A model generated the notes under the pieces. It was not told where the DNA came from and made no database searches. It saw only the letters and a list, made by a program, of their open reading frames with translations. Of a DNA stretch of 64,000 bases, positions 34,201-42,147 are shown piece by piece; position 1 is the stretch's first letter, and every line of letters starts with the position of its first letter. Position numbers and translations under genes: made by a program. This stretch comes from RGIG3178 sp964533965 (GTDB taxonomy: Bacteria; Bacillota; Clostridia; Christensenellales; QAND01): positions 20,268 to 84,267 of the forward strand of contig CAZHNN010000011.1 of assembly GCA_964533965.1 (NCBI GenBank). Direction: 5' to 3'.

Positions 34201-36987
34201 GAAATCAAAAATGCGGATAAGGCAGAGATCCTTTACGAGATCCTCAAGGCACATGAATACTGGCGTCTGTTGGATATGCGCGTTGATCTTGTGGTACTCT
34301 GCGACGAAGAATACTCCTATTCACAGCCGCTGTTTTCACGTATCAGAGAAATCGTGCTCATCCACTCGCACGGCGCTGCTATGCCAAAGGATGTATTCAT
34401 ATTGGATAGGAGCAAGTTGAACCCTGAGGAGTATTCTCTTTTGCACGAAGCAGCAGCCTTCACGCTTGTCGGCGATTCAAGGAGCCTTGCGGAGCAGGTG
34501 AGACGCGAACAGCCTGAGCCGCTTCCCAAGTATAAACAAACGGCAATAGAGGAAGAAGTCTGCTATCCTACTGCCATTTGCGAGCGTGCGCTGCTGTTTG
34601 AAAACGGGCTTGGCGGATTCAACACGGATGGAAGCGAATATGTCATACAATTGGATCCGGGGCATAACACGCCGGCGCCTTGGGTGAATGTCGTAGCCAA
34701 TTCCGAATTCGGGTTCATCGCCTCAGAGTCGGGATCCTCCTTCGCATGGGCGTACAACAGCCACCAGGCCAAGCTAACACCTTGGAACAACGACATCGTC
34801 AGCGATCCACCGGCTGAAGTGATCTATCTGTGCGATAATGACGATGGCGCGATATGGACAGCAACGCCCCAGCCGGTTCGGGAAGAGGGAAGGTATACCA
34901 TCCGGCATGGGTTCGGGTATACGGCCTACGAGCATACAAGCAGAGGCATAGATCAAGAGCTTGTTGAGTTTGTACCCATAAAGGGTACTATCAAGATAAG
35001 TCTGATGCACCTAAAAAACACTTCCGATAAAAAAAGGAATCTTTCGCTCACGTATTATGTTCAACCCGTATTGGGAATCAGTTCGCAGTTTACAGCCGGG
35101 CATATACAGACACAGATCTGTGAAAACGGCATGCTGCTGATCCGAAACCGCTATAGCGAGATGTTGGCAAACAAGGTCTGCTTTGTCGATTGTTCTGAAC
35201 AAGCGCGCACATGCACTGGCGACCGCAAGGAGTTCTTTGGATCCGGCGGGCTTGAATCGCCCGATTGCCTGCAAAGGGAGATGCTTTCCAACAACGTCGG
35301 CACCGGGTATGATCCTTGTGCAGCCATGCAGGTCAACATTGCGCTTGAACCCGGCGAATGCAAAGACGTCGTTTTCCTGCTGGGTACTGCGGACGAGTCG
35401 GAGGACATAAACGCGATCGCCTCCCGCTTTGGAGATGCAGCGTCTGCACTGCGGTGTCTGGAGGATGTTAGGTGTTTCTGGCAAAATACGCTTGGTGCTG
35501 TGCATGTTCAGACGCCGAACACGGCGTTTGATCTGATGCAGAACGGCTGGCTGCAATATCAGGTCATTTCCTGCCGGCTTTGGGCGCGTTCGGGATTCTA
35601 CCAATCCGGCGGAGCGTACGGATTCCGTGACCAGTTGCAGGATTGCCTGTCCGTCTTATACAGCCGGCCTGATATGACAAAAGAACAAATCCTTTTACAC
35701 GCAAGGCACCAATTTAAGGAAGGGGACGTGCTGCATTGGTGGCATGAACCCAGTGGGAAAGGCACCCGCACGAAATTCTCCGATGACCGCCTGTGGCTGC
35801 CATATGCCGTGGCGGAGTATATCCACGTCACAGGGGACGCAGCAATCCTCAACGAGACGATCCCGTTTTTGGAGGACGAACCGCTTAAAGTCGAAGAAGA
35901 TGAGCGCTATACGTCACCTGCTGTCACGTACCAAACCGCTGCGCTGTACGAACATTGCTTGCGTGCGATCGATGTATCTCTGCAATTCGGCGCGCATGGC
36001 CTCCCCTTGATGGGCTCGGGAGATTGGAACGACGGTATGAGCAGTGTCGGCAAAGCTGGCGGCGAAAGTGTTTGGCTTGGGTGGTTCCTTTTGAATGTGC
36101 TGGACGGCATGATACCGTTTTGCATTGCAAGGGGCGACACGGATAAGGCGGCCGGATATAAGAGGGTGTGGGAAGCACTCAAGGAATCGATCGAGCTGTA
36201 TGCTTGGGACGGGAACTGGTACAAGCGGGCGTTCTTTGGCGGCGGTACACCGCTAGGATCTGCTGTGAATGACGAATGCAGGATCGATTCCATCTCGCAG
36301 TCCTGGGCAGTGATCTCAGGTTCAGGAAAAACGGAACGCGAAGTAAAGGCAATGCAGTCCCTGGAAGATCTGCTCGTGTGCTGGGAAGACGGCATTATAA
36401 AACTGCTCGCTCCCCCGTTTGACAAGGGGGATCTGGAGCCCGGATACATCAAGGGGTACGTGCCTGGGGTCAGGGAAAATGGCGGTCAATACACGCACGC
36501 CGCCGCATGGGCTATCATGGCCTTCGCAAAGCTAGGCTTTGGGGACAAAGCATTTATGCTGTACGACCTCATCAACCCGATCAACCATACCGCAACATAC
36601 CGGGATTGCGCCAAATACAGGGTAGAGCCCTATGTTATGGCTGCGGACGTCTATGCCTTTCCGCCGCATGCGGGCAAGGGCGGATGGACATGGTATACCG
36701 GCTCGGCGGGATGGATGTATCGCGCTGGACTTGAGCATATACTTGGATTTAAAAAGATCGGGGATACACTATTTGTCGACCCCTGCATCCCGGAAAAATG
36801 GCGGGAGTATAGCATTCAATACCGGCATCAGAACACCGATTATTGTATCAAGGTGGCCAATCCGGAAGGCGTCAATCGGGGTGTTCGAACTGTTTGCATC
36901 GATGGTATAGAAACGGCGGATCATCTGATTCTGCTTGCAAACGACGGAAAAGCACACAATGTGCTCGTGATCATGGGCTGTAAGTGA
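28270..36987 (+). CDS. Cyclic beta-1,2-glucan synthase-like protein (NdvB/ChvB type; GT84-GH94)
   Basis: 2905 residues. An N-terminal membrane helix (about 5-28) and soluble region; membrane helices (about 433-490). A processive glycosyltransferase core follows, with DGD at about 649-651 and the RQHRWVRGDWQ motif at about 793-803, then more helices (about 835-1010). Next a glucoamylase-like domain (about 1020-1580: SPTNIGLGLMAVLTGRDFGY, SYMAHHHGMSLMAL). Then two carbohydrate-binding/GT36-type regions and a C-terminal GH94 phosphorylase domain with SGDWNDGM near 2583. Family knowledge: the GT makes a UDP-glucose-derived beta-1,2-glucan, the middle domain cyclises it and the GH94 part controls length. 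Best known in Proteobacteria, but relatives occur in anaerobic Firmicutes. Membrane-bound. The ATG follows AAAGAGGAG. Confidence 0.92.
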   Translation: MFFYYVEGIAVLACVALALWIGWIAFLRIKNKRIVMIRNISAPNKEIEDFAKENAGEHTVSGRKHPFNWPIPRMNANYEFILSTYKELNENIRKKLIVPDTAEWLLDNFYIIEEQVKVMRRDSDRKFFLKLPVLKSGPYKGFSRIFAIAMDLVAYSDGQIDDAVLAGYLNAYQTKCPLYDREISALSTVAQLALLERIRSLCKNIRETLSQWQKADKLVNDALKSNAADWDKHIRQYIRAAEDINPRFVEHLFYRLRRSKRSFTGIQRAVDERLAKTGTDLMQLIQQEHSAQSKDTVTMGNCITSLRYLTSMDWTTLLEATSFVDEILREDPDGTYPGMDAPTRGRYRSRVEKLAAVYGVSEYQIAMEAVTLAREARLHSGQNRFENEIMRTWHIGYYLLGGGLKDLCRRVRSEGAEGPECLHAGNTHSGLLYFGSIGLLALLLIWTAVWYGIIATPFHALLPTVLAGIAVLLPSLEIAISTVNFIACKLTKPAMFPKMDFKDGIPDTMRTFVVVPTLLSDEKTVVENFKNLEGQYLRNREKNLLFAVIGAYRDSNNDPNTGNEGIIRSALETVAALNGKYAKDGKDIFYFFHRKSLYNQSNNKWFGWERKRGALLEFNDLLLGSDPTSFVSSSCSNPESLHIAYIITLDGDTILPFGMAKKMVETMAHPLNKPVVDKNRGVVTQGYAILQPRVFVSCESSSRTLFSRAFAGHEGLDPYANAISDVYQDTFGEGIYTGKGIYDLRVFQSLLRDAFPENAILSHDLLEGSYARTGLVTDLKLIDSFPMQYNSFAARQHRWVRGDWQLLPFVSGTIHNRSHRRISNPLNALSRWKIIDNMRRSLLPPALMLLFLLSITILPGNLFFWLGAIAFTICFPFLIALIEYVSSQRYASDRIKRHIPVIVGVKAALLQSFFTFVLLPYQAASMLDAILITLGRVLFTKRNMLEWVTMADVEKTQKNSPQSYWIKMIASPSLALFAIALAMILKPAAVLVCLFVSFFWVLAPQIAFLMSQKREEPTLALSDNDKQELRKLARRTYRYFEEFANARNHFLPPDNYQADPPRGIAYRTSPTNIGLGLMAVLTGRDFGYIGTGKMAESIRNILITLESLEKWNGHLLNWYDTRTLTPLRPRYVSTVDSGNFISYLVTLKRALGDFLTLPLFDRNLAEGLADTLLCAGKEGESVLLACDALNRLKKEEQFDPNLWNKALEDLIKRLGGRKDSVYFEKAERMATGFKCELELYMPWIGLLDNASVDRTLQDLQPDVALKWDALTDLLRKNTPLGDMPKAIAKMQSLVCELIRPYQDQREAAWLCSLQQVLNCADAAAKDLLDTLTDLQKRIDDFCTASFAPLYSKQKKLFSIGYNLEDGKLTNSYYDLLASEARQTSYLAIARGDIESEHWSRMGRALTTVDGYKGLISWTGTMFEYLMPLLIMKNYENTLLDETYSFVVRSQRRYAKQKGAPWGMSESAFNLLDINHDFQYKAFGIPWLGLKRGLSEDVVVSPYSTFLALLVDPVEAVKNIDQLLVEGLGGSYGLYEAADYSPQRLPFDNRRAVVKSYMAHHHGMSLMALNNTLHQNILQRRFHDEPEIHAARLLLQEKIPSKLLFTKETREKVVPFMGPVQKESPQRRYDHSDPLLPMAHILSNGSYSVMLTDRGTGYSRTKMAAVNRWRADSTLDPYGMYLYVQNRSEGCLWSSAYAPLNVMPDAYEVLFGADKAVFRRRDGAVETETEITVADADNAEIRRVSLKNTGSATCELEVTSYFEVVLNTQSADIAHPAFGNLFVQTEYLPEKKCLIANRRTRSEQDRGLWLATVLVTEGKAGSIQYESDRMQFLGRGHTAKSPIVFERGRQLSNTTGPVLDPVMSLRAKLTVDPSKTARVSFVVCVAESREDLLALVDKYAGAEDIEKAFQLSLTRSRVEAGFLNLQANESELYQELIRELLFISPDRKRRREWILKNTKSQPSLWRFGISGDHPIVMAEIKNADKAEILYEILKAHEYWRLLDMRVDLVVLCDEEYSYSQPLFSRIREIVLIHSHGAAMPKDVFILDRSKLNPEEYSLLHEAAAFTLVGDSRSLAEQVRREQPEPLPKYKQTAIEEEVCYPTAICERALLFENGLGGFNTDGSEYVIQLDPGHNTPAPWVNVVANSEFGFIASESGSSFAWAYNSHQAKLTPWNNDIVSDPPAEVIYLCDNDDGAIWTATPQPVREEGRYTIRHGFGYTAYEHTSRGIDQELVEFVPIKGTIKISLMHLKNTSDKKRNLSLTYYVQPVLGISSQFTAGHIQTQICENGMLLIRNRYSEMLANKVCFVDCSEQARTCTGDRKEFFGSGGLESPDCLQREMLSNNVGTGYDPCAAMQVNIALEPGECKDVVFLLGTADESEDINAIASRFGDAASALRCLEDVRCFWQNTLGAVHVQTPNTAFDLMQNGWLQYQVISCRLWARSGFYQSGGAYGFRDQLQDCLSVLYSRPDMTKEQILLHARHQFKEGDVLHWWHEPSGKGTRTKFSDDRLWLPYAVAEYIHVTGDAAILNETIPFLEDEPLKVEEDERYTSPAVTYQTAALYEHCLRAIDVSLQFGAHGLPLMGSGDWNDGMSSVGKAGGESVWLGWFLLNVLDGMIPFCIARGDTDKAAGYKRVWEALKESIELYAWDGNWYKRAFFGGGTPLGSAVNDECRIDSISQSWAVISGSGKTEREVKAMQSLEDLLVCWEDGIIKLLAPPFDKGDLEPGYIKGYVPGVRENGGQYTHAAAWAIMAFAKLGFGDKAFMLYDLINPINHTATYRDCAKYRVEPYVMAADVYAFPPHAGKGGWTWYTGSAGWMYRAGLEHILGFKKIGDTLFVDPCIPEKWREYSIQYRHQNTDYCIKVANPEGVNRGVRTVCIDGIETADHLILLANDGKAHNVLVIMGCK

Positions 36988-37295
36988 ACCGGAATAGCCC
37001 AAGTCCATTTGATGTGATAATTCATTGACATATAAGACACTAATATTAATGGATTTGTAATAATTATTTCAGCAATATCCAATATTTGCTCAATATTTCT
37101 TCATATATTGATGGATATTTGTTTTGACACTTCGATCACATCCATATAAAATAAAAAATTAAGAGAGATAGTTTGTTCCTTTGCAAGCGGATATGCCAAC
37201 CGTTTGTGTGGGATGTAATTTGATAGGATCCCATCGGTATCAATCAAAGAAAAAGGTCAAAAGAAAAGACCTGTCGAGGGGAAAGAGGAGATCAG
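36988..37295. other. Intergenic region and 5' leader
   Basis: 308 AT-rich bases. They hold the promoter at 37124-37152 and a leader of about 137 bases before the SH3b gene. The leader contains a modest hairpin, GTGGGAT with ATCCCAT, but nothing I can match to a riboswitch. No terminator is visible after the glucan synthase. Confidence 0.5.
37124..37152 (+). promoter_or_regulatory. Sigma-A-type promoter of the SH3b exoprotein gene
   Basis: TTGACA (37124-37129), a 17-base spacer and TAAAAT (37147-37152). A near-consensus pair. Confidence 0.8.
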
Positions 37296-38702
37296 ATGCG
37301 TTCTCGAAGGCGGATATGGATTGTTGGTCTGGCTTTGAGCTTTATGATGGTTCATATGTCGTTAGCAGGCATGACGGCTCTTGCATCATCCGGAGTGGAG
37401 GATTTGGGGGGTAACCTGTTCGTTTTTCCGGTATACGATTCCACAACGCTTAAAGTGGAATTCGATCAAGGAAACTATTTCCTCTATCCTCAGGGTCTGC
37501 TGCCACAAGAGAGCGACGGTACGGGTGACGTGACGATTACGCCAGCACCTGTAGGAAGCGATTCTCAGTCAGCGGTCGATGGCGGCGAGGGCGATGATTC
37601 GGAGACGGATACTCCCGACGAAGCCACAGTCGTTGCAACCGTGGCCCGCGTCATGGGATCAAGCGTAAAGCTGCGTGCGACTGCGAATTCCAATGCTGAC
37701 GTCGTAGCCGACCTGAGCGACGGGACAACGCTGAACATACTTGGCAAGAGCGGACAATGGCTGCAGGTTTCTTTCGGCATCATGCAGGGATATGTCAGCA
37801 GCTCCAATGTGTTCCAGGTTTCGACGACCGGCTTGAACGGATACGTCATGCGTGACGGTGTTAATTTGCGCGCCGAGAACAATACGGATGCCAATATTCT
37901 GGGCTTGCTGACCGCCGGAGCTGGCGTCAAGGTGACGGACTACCTCAACGGATGGTTTTTGATTACGTACGGCGATAAGAACGGATATGTCCGCAACGAC
38001 TGCATAGCCGTGTCCAGCAGCGTCTATACAGGCGATCAATCGACCCTGCTCAAGAGCGGAATGAGCGGATCTGCCGTTAAGAAAGCGCAGACCGAGCTCA
38101 AGCGCCGCGGGTTCTTTACGGGCATTGCCTCCGGTGAGTATGGTCCCACGACCGAAAAGGCTGTGGAGGCCTTTCAGGCGATGGCCAATCTCGATTCGGA
38201 TGGAATCCTCGGACAGCAAACACTGACAATACTCTATGGAAATAACAATTATTACCTCCGGATTTCGCTCGCACAGAAGGTGGGCGTCAAGGGCAAGGTC
38301 AAGATGACGGATTGGAACGTGGTCAAAAACATCCTTCCAAACGGGGCAAAAATAAAAGTCATCGACGTACGTACCGGTGTATCATGGAATGAAAAAGTCT
38401 CCTGCGGCCACTATCATAAGGATGTCAGCCCGCTTTCAGCCTCAGACACAGCAAAACTCAAGAGTGTGTACGGTGGAAAGTGGACTTGGGCGCGCAGGCC
38501 GGTATGGGTGGTTTACAGGAATTACGTATGGGCGGCCAGCATGAACGGAATGCCGCATGCCCCTCATTTAAGCGTAGTGTCCGGAAACAATTTCTCTGGC
38601 GTTCATTGTATCCATTTTCTGAACAGCAGAGTACATGCCACAGGGAGAGTAGACTCTGTACATCAGGCATGTATCAAGACCGCTTACAATGCGGGGAAAT
38701 AA
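37296..38702 (+). CDS. Secreted SH3b/peptidoglycan-binding protein with unclassified C-terminal domain
   Basis: 468 residues. Signal peptide (about 1-31), an acidic linker, two SH3b repeats (about 110-175 and 180-240: VKLRATANSNADVVADL, VNLRAENNTDANILGLL), PG_binding_1 (about 250-315: AVKKAQTELKRRGFFTG), then a C-terminal domain (about 320-468). That domain carries SCGHYHKDVSPLSASDT, WTWARRPVWV, AASMNGMPHAPH and GVHCIHFLNSRVHATGRVD. It is rich in spaced His, Asp and Cys (H372, H374, D376, H421, H437, C438, H440, H447), like a metal or catalytic site. I have the impression of a clostridial exoprotein domain but cannot name it. Likely a wall enzyme or anchor. GAGGAG precedes the ATG. Confidence 0.88.
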   Translation: MRSRRRIWIVGLALSFMMVHMSLAGMTALASSGVEDLGGNLFVFPVYDSTTLKVEFDQGNYFLYPQGLLPQESDGTGDVTITPAPVGSDSQSAVDGGEGDDSETDTPDEATVVATVARVMGSSVKLRATANSNADVVADLSDGTTLNILGKSGQWLQVSFGIMQGYVSSSNVFQVSTTGLNGYVMRDGVNLRAENNTDANILGLLTAGAGVKVTDYLNGWFLITYGDKNGYVRNDCIAVSSSVYTGDQSTLLKSGMSGSAVKKAQTELKRRGFFTGIASGEYGPTTEKAVEAFQAMANLDSDGILGQQTLTILYGNNNYYLRISLAQKVGVKGKVKMTDWNVVKNILPNGAKIKVIDVRTGVSWNEKVSCGHYHKDVSPLSASDTAKLKSVYGGKWTWARRPVWVVYRNYVWAASMNGMPHAPHLSVVSGNNFSGVHCIHFLNSRVHATGRVDSVHQACIKTAYNAGK

Positions 38703-38763
38703 GGCAACGATATGTAGTGCTCTGTCCACCCGTTAAGGATTGGGGAAAGCATAAACATCAACC

Positions 38764-38791
38764 AAAAGCCCGGATACTCCGGGCTTTTTTT
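38764..38791 (+). terminator. Terminator of the SH3b exoprotein gene
   Basis: AAAAGCCCGGA, a three-base loop, TCCGGGCTTTT and further T residues. Confidence 0.93.
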
Positions 38792-38839
38792 GTTGCAAAT
38801 TTGCCATGTATGCGTTTTTGATTTTATAAAAATCAAAGG

Positions 38840-38867
38840 TTGATATTCCTTCTGAAAGGAGTATAAT
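38840..38867 (+). promoter_or_regulatory. Promoter of the TetR-hydrolase operon
   Basis: TTGATA (38840-38845), a 16-base spacer and TATAAT (38862-38867). The operator follows immediately. Confidence 0.8.
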
Positions 38868-38875
38868 GAAAGGAC

Positions 38876-38891
38876 GACCGACCAGTCGGTC
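38876..38891 (+). promoter_or_regulatory. TetR-type operator
   Basis: GACCGAC-CA-GTCGGTC, a 16-base near-perfect dyad placed over the predicted transcription start, nine bases after the -10 and just before the ribosome site of the TetR gene. The GACCGNC...GNCGGTC form is typical of TetR/AcrR operators, so autoregulation is predicted. Confidence 0.8.
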
Positions 38892-38913
38892 GGTATTCAA
38901 AAGGAGCACTACG

Positions 38914-39561
38914 ATGCCGGAACAGGACGCCCGACAACAGAAAAAAGAGAGCATCTTTCGTGCGGCGCTTCAAGCGTATGCGCGATATGGAATCCACAGA
39001 GCTACCGCCAAACAGATCGCAGATATGGCGCGGATAGGCAAATCCACCATCTTCGAATACTTCACGACGACCGACGAACTGATGGACGAAGCTTTCCGGT
39101 GGTATATCGATCAGACAAACAACCATTGGGATACTTTGCACAACCTTGCCAAAGAAGATCCCGCAGCTGCGCTCACTACGTATTTGGACAGCCTGATTGA
39201 TCTGATCCTCCGTGATCCAGAAAAACTGCTGCTCATTTCACAATATGCCACGGCGATACTGGCTACAAGCAGCGATTTTGAAGAAGTTAAGCGGCAGTAT
39301 GCACAGAAACTGCAGCCGTCTTCCGATCAATTGCTCTTTGAGTTCCGGTTCATCGCGGACGTGGGCATCCAAACAGGAGTATTCAAGCCTGTGGGTATGA
39401 GCGCAGATGATTGCGCCATCATGATCAACGCCATCGTCCGGGAGATGCAGGCACAGGCATTTGTACAGGAACGACGCCAAATAGCAGACATTTGTGGGCA
39501 ACTCAAGCGCCTAGCCTTTATAGTGCTTGGCACTGATATCAATGATTCAAAAGGGAATTGA
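38914..39561 (+). CDS. TetR/AcrR family regulator (autoregulated)
   Basis: 215 residues. The N-terminal HTH is KKESIFRAALQAYARYGIHRATAKQIADMARIGKSTIFEYFTTTDELM. The C-terminal ligand domain is unassigned. The start is ATG 38914, eight bases after AAAGGAG; an in-frame ATG at 38866 lies inside the promoter/operator and would translate the operator itself, so it is rejected. The dyad at 38876-38891 indicates self-repression. The gene is 15 bases upstream of an alpha/beta hydrolase, so the likely effector is a substrate or product of that enzyme, or of the convergent MFS exporter. Confidence 0.94.
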   Translation: MPEQDARQQKKESIFRAALQAYARYGIHRATAKQIADMARIGKSTIFEYFTTTDELMDEAFRWYIDQTNNHWDTLHNLAKEDPAAALTTYLDSLIDLILRDPEKLLLISQYATAILATSSDFEEVKRQYAQKLQPSSDQLLFEFRFIADVGIQTGVFKPVGMSADDCAIMINAIVREMQAQAFVQERRQIADICGQLKRLAFIVLGTDINDSKGN

Positions 39562-39576
39562 GAGGAGAACTGTCCA

Positions 39577-40359
39577 ATGTATGTCGAGCAGAAAGGGAAC
39601 AGGAATGCAACCTCGATCGTGTTCATCCACGGCGGCGGTGTAGCCGGATGGATGTGGCAAAAACAGTGGGAGGCCTTTGAGGACTATCATTGTATCATTC
39701 CCGATCTTCCGGATCACGGAAAAAGCATGAATGAAGGGCATATTGACATTGAAGATAGCGCCAAACGAATCGCGGATCTTATCAGAGAGCGTGCCAACGG
39801 AGGCAAAGCCCACGTGATAGGGCATTCGCTGGGAGGCAAAATGATCGTTCAGCTTTTGGCAACACAGCCGGAGGTGATTGACCGCGCCGTCGTCGGAAGC
39901 GCACTGTTCCGCAAAATTCCGCTGATGAACCTGATGCTCAACATGCCATCGTATAGGCTTACGGTGTGGATGCTGAAGTCAAAATGGGTAATGGCAAAAC
40001 AGGTGAAACAGTTCGGTTTTCCCAACGATTTCTATAAGGAAAACTTCATAAAGGAAATCTCCGGCGAAACACCGGAGATGCTGGATCGGATCTATTCTCA
40101 GCTGAACAAGCATCTTGTCTTGCCGCCGGGCCTTTGTAAAGCGCAGACTCCGACGCTTGTGATCGCTGGTGAACACGAACCCAAAGCCATGCGGCAATCC
40201 GCCGCGGATGTGGCAGAAGCGCTGCCTAATGCCAAAGCCTGCCTGATCCGCAACGCGAAGCATACCTACCCCTGGGCGCAATCCGATGCATTCAACGAAG
40301 CTATAAGATCGTGGATCACAGGTGGCAAACCCGAAAGCGATCGGTTGCTGCCTTTATAA
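39577..40359 (+). CDS. Alpha/beta hydrolase
   Basis: 260 residues. Oxyanion HGGG (VFIHGGGVAGWMW), nucleophile elbow GHSLGG (Ser at about 89), and a late histidine in NAKHTYPW. The acidic member is probably in the VIAGEHEP loop, where the usual Asp may be Glu. Family knowledge: esterase, lipase, lactonase and haloperoxidase-like enzymes share this fold and cannot be told apart here. Translated from the same transcript as the TetR regulator (GAGAGGAG site, 15-base spacing). It ends two bases from the stop of the convergent MFS gene. Confidence 0.93.
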   Translation: MYVEQKGNRNATSIVFIHGGGVAGWMWQKQWEAFEDYHCIIPDLPDHGKSMNEGHIDIEDSAKRIADLIRERANGGKAHVIGHSLGGKMIVQLLATQPEVIDRAVVGSALFRKIPLMNLMLNMPSYRLTVWMLKSKWVMAKQVKQFGFPNDFYKENFIKEISGETPEMLDRIYSQLNKHLVLPPGLCKAQTPTLVIAGEHEPKAMRQSAADVAEALPNAKACLIRNAKHTYPWAQSDAFNEAIRSWITGGKPESDRLLPL

Positions 40360-40361
40360 CG

Positions 40362-41573
40362 CTACAGCGCCTTGCCTTGTGCTTTTTTCGAGGTGAGGTA
40401 GAAGAACGGGATGGCAGCCAGCTGCGCGCAAACCGAAAAAGCGGCAAGCCAGAACGGTGCGGAATCGTACAGCGCTCCCATTAACCATGAGCCAAGGAAC
40501 CAAAGGATGCCAAACGATGTTTCGAATATGCCAAAACCCGTCGACCGGCTTTGTTTGGATACGATGGTGGCGACGACCGATTTTAAGATGGACTCCTGCG
40601 CTCCCATGCCGACACCCCACATGGCGATACCCACTATCGCAAGGGGCAGCGAGTGGAACAGGAAGATGAATACAGAGAAGAAAGCGGATATGAGGCTTGA
40701 GAGAATGAGCACTCGTATCCCTTTTTTATCGAACAGCCAGCCGAACAGCAGAGCGGCAAAGGCATCGATGAGCATCGCAAAGGCGTAGAGCAGCGGCAGC
40801 GTGTCACTGGGAACAAGGGATTGTCTTGCGATGTGCATGGTGATCAGCGGAAAATCGGCAAAGCCCAACGCCAAAAGGCTGATGCCTATGATGTACAGGA
40901 TGAAGGAAGGATTCGCTTTCAATCCTATGCCGGGTTCTTCCGTTGAGATTTCAAAGTTTTCCGGATTCGGGAACTTCCTCTTCGCGATATACAGCGAGAG
41001 CAGCGTAAAAGCCGCCGGGATTCCAAGCGCGGCGAAGCAAAGCGAATAGGCCGCAAAATCGGATTGTCCCCTTTTGAGCATGAGCACGAAGAAGAGGAGC
41101 ACGGGGCCCGAAAAAGCCCCGATCTGATCGAGAAATTCCTGTATTGCAAAGGCTTTGCCGGCGCCCAGCTGCTTGGACGCAAAGGACACCAGCGTGTTCT
41201 TCGAAGGCTGGCGGATCGCCTTGCCGACACGCTCGAAGACGATCAGAAAACACGCGATGATCCACCCGTTTTCTGAGAGAAGCGCCAAAGCAGGGATGGC
41301 CGCCATGTTGATAACGTAACCGATAAACGTCATCGTCCAGTATTTTTTGAATTTGTCCGCGAAGTAGCCGGTGATCAACCGAAACGAATAGCCGATCATT
41401 TCCCCAAGCCCTGTCACAAAGCCGATCGTTGAAGCCGAAGCGCCAAGCAGGGAAAGGTACGCGCCGTAGATGCTGCGCGCTCCCTCGTGCGTCATGTCAG
41501 AAAACATGCTGACGATACCCATGATAAACACAAACGTAGTAGCGGACTTTACAAGAGTGTCCTTTTTCTGCAT
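40362..41573 (-). CDS. MFS transporter
   Basis: 403 residues with about 12 membrane segments. The N-terminal SMFSDMTHEGARSIYGAYLSLLGAS and the motif A-like loop GYFADKFKKYW support a major facilitator of the drug-efflux type. GGGGGAG precedes the ATG at 41573. It lies 27 bases after a ChrB-like gene in the same direction, so the two form an operon behind the palindromic operator at 42148-42165. It is convergent with the alpha/beta hydrolase. Substrate unknown; the partner gene hints at oxyanion or toxic-compound resistance, which is an inference. Confidence 0.9.
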   Translation of the reverse strand: MQKKDTLVKSATTFVFIMGIVSMFSDMTHEGARSIYGAYLSLLGASASTIGFVTGLGEMIGYSFRLITGYFADKFKKYWTMTFIGYVINMAAIPALALLSENGWIIACFLIVFERVGKAIRQPSKNTLVSFASKQLGAGKAFAIQEFLDQIGAFSGPVLLFFVLMLKRGQSDFAAYSLCFAALGIPAAFTLLSLYIAKRKFPNPENFEISTEEPGIGLKANPSFILYIIGISLLALGFADFPLITMHIARQSLVPSDTLPLLYAFAMLIDAFAALLFGWLFDKKGIRVLILSSLISAFFSVFIFLFHSLPLAIVGIAMWGVGMGAQESILKSVVATIVSKQSRSTGFGIFETSFGILWFLGSWLMGALYDSAPFWLAAFSVCAQLAAIPFFYLTSKKAQGKAL

Positions 41574-41600
41574 TTTACTGCTCCCCCATATATCATTCCA

Positions 41601-42131
41601 TCATTGTCCTTGGGCGTTGAACACGTTCTGTGCGAACTCATCCAGCATCTGCTCGCAGATCAAAAGCTGCTTTTCGGCTTCTGCAAGCAGCGGGGCGCCA
41701 AAGAAATCCAGCTTTTTGATCTTTTCCAGCCAGTTTTTCTGCTTTCTCAAGTCTTCATCGTTTTCTTCCAATTCGGCATAGGTAAAGTGCTTGTTTTCGG
41801 TTTCCTTGCGGATCTCCTTAAAATAGTCGTTGCACTTATCGATGAACTCTTCGTATTGGTCGTTCCGCTCGTTGTTAAAGCGTAGGATGATGTTTTCCTC
41901 TTCCTTCTTATCAAGTCCTCTTGTTTCCAAAAGAAGAGCTTCACCGCCGATGCTGATGATCTCATTTTGGACGATCTTGAACTGCCTTTGATGTTCTTCG
42001 TTCTTGGGCAGCAGGCAAACACCGTTCTGGATATAGATGGCACCGAACCCCTTGATCTTCCGCCAGATGGCAACCCTCTTGCTGGATGGTTCCGGAGATG
42101 TCTTGTACGATAATAGCAGCCATTCATTCAT
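41601..42131 (-). CDS. ChrB N-terminal-domain protein
   Basis: 176 residues. The N-terminal 90 residues match the ChrB N-terminal domain: WLLLSYKTSPEPSSKRVAIWRKIKGFGAIYIQNGVCLLP, then EIISIGGEALLLE. The C-terminal half is charged and helical (EENDEDLRKQKNWLEKIKKL) and does not look like the chromate-reductase half of full ChrB. Family knowledge: ChrB regulates or senses chromate in some bacteria, and short forms are found with transporters. Here it precedes an MFS gene, not chrA. The start is ATG 42131 with AAAGGA upstream. An 8-bp-arm palindrome in front suggests repression by an unseen regulator, or self-control. Confidence 0.82.
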   Translation of the reverse strand: MNEWLLLSYKTSPEPSSKRVAIWRKIKGFGAIYIQNGVCLLPKNEEHQRQFKIVQNEIISIGGEALLLETRGLDKKEEENIILRFNNERNDQYEEFIDKCNDYFKEIRKETENKHFTYAELEENDEDLRKQKNWLEKIKKLDFFGAPLLAEAEKQLLICEQMLDEFAQNVFNAQGQ

Positions 42132-42147
42132 ATAAATATCATCCTTT

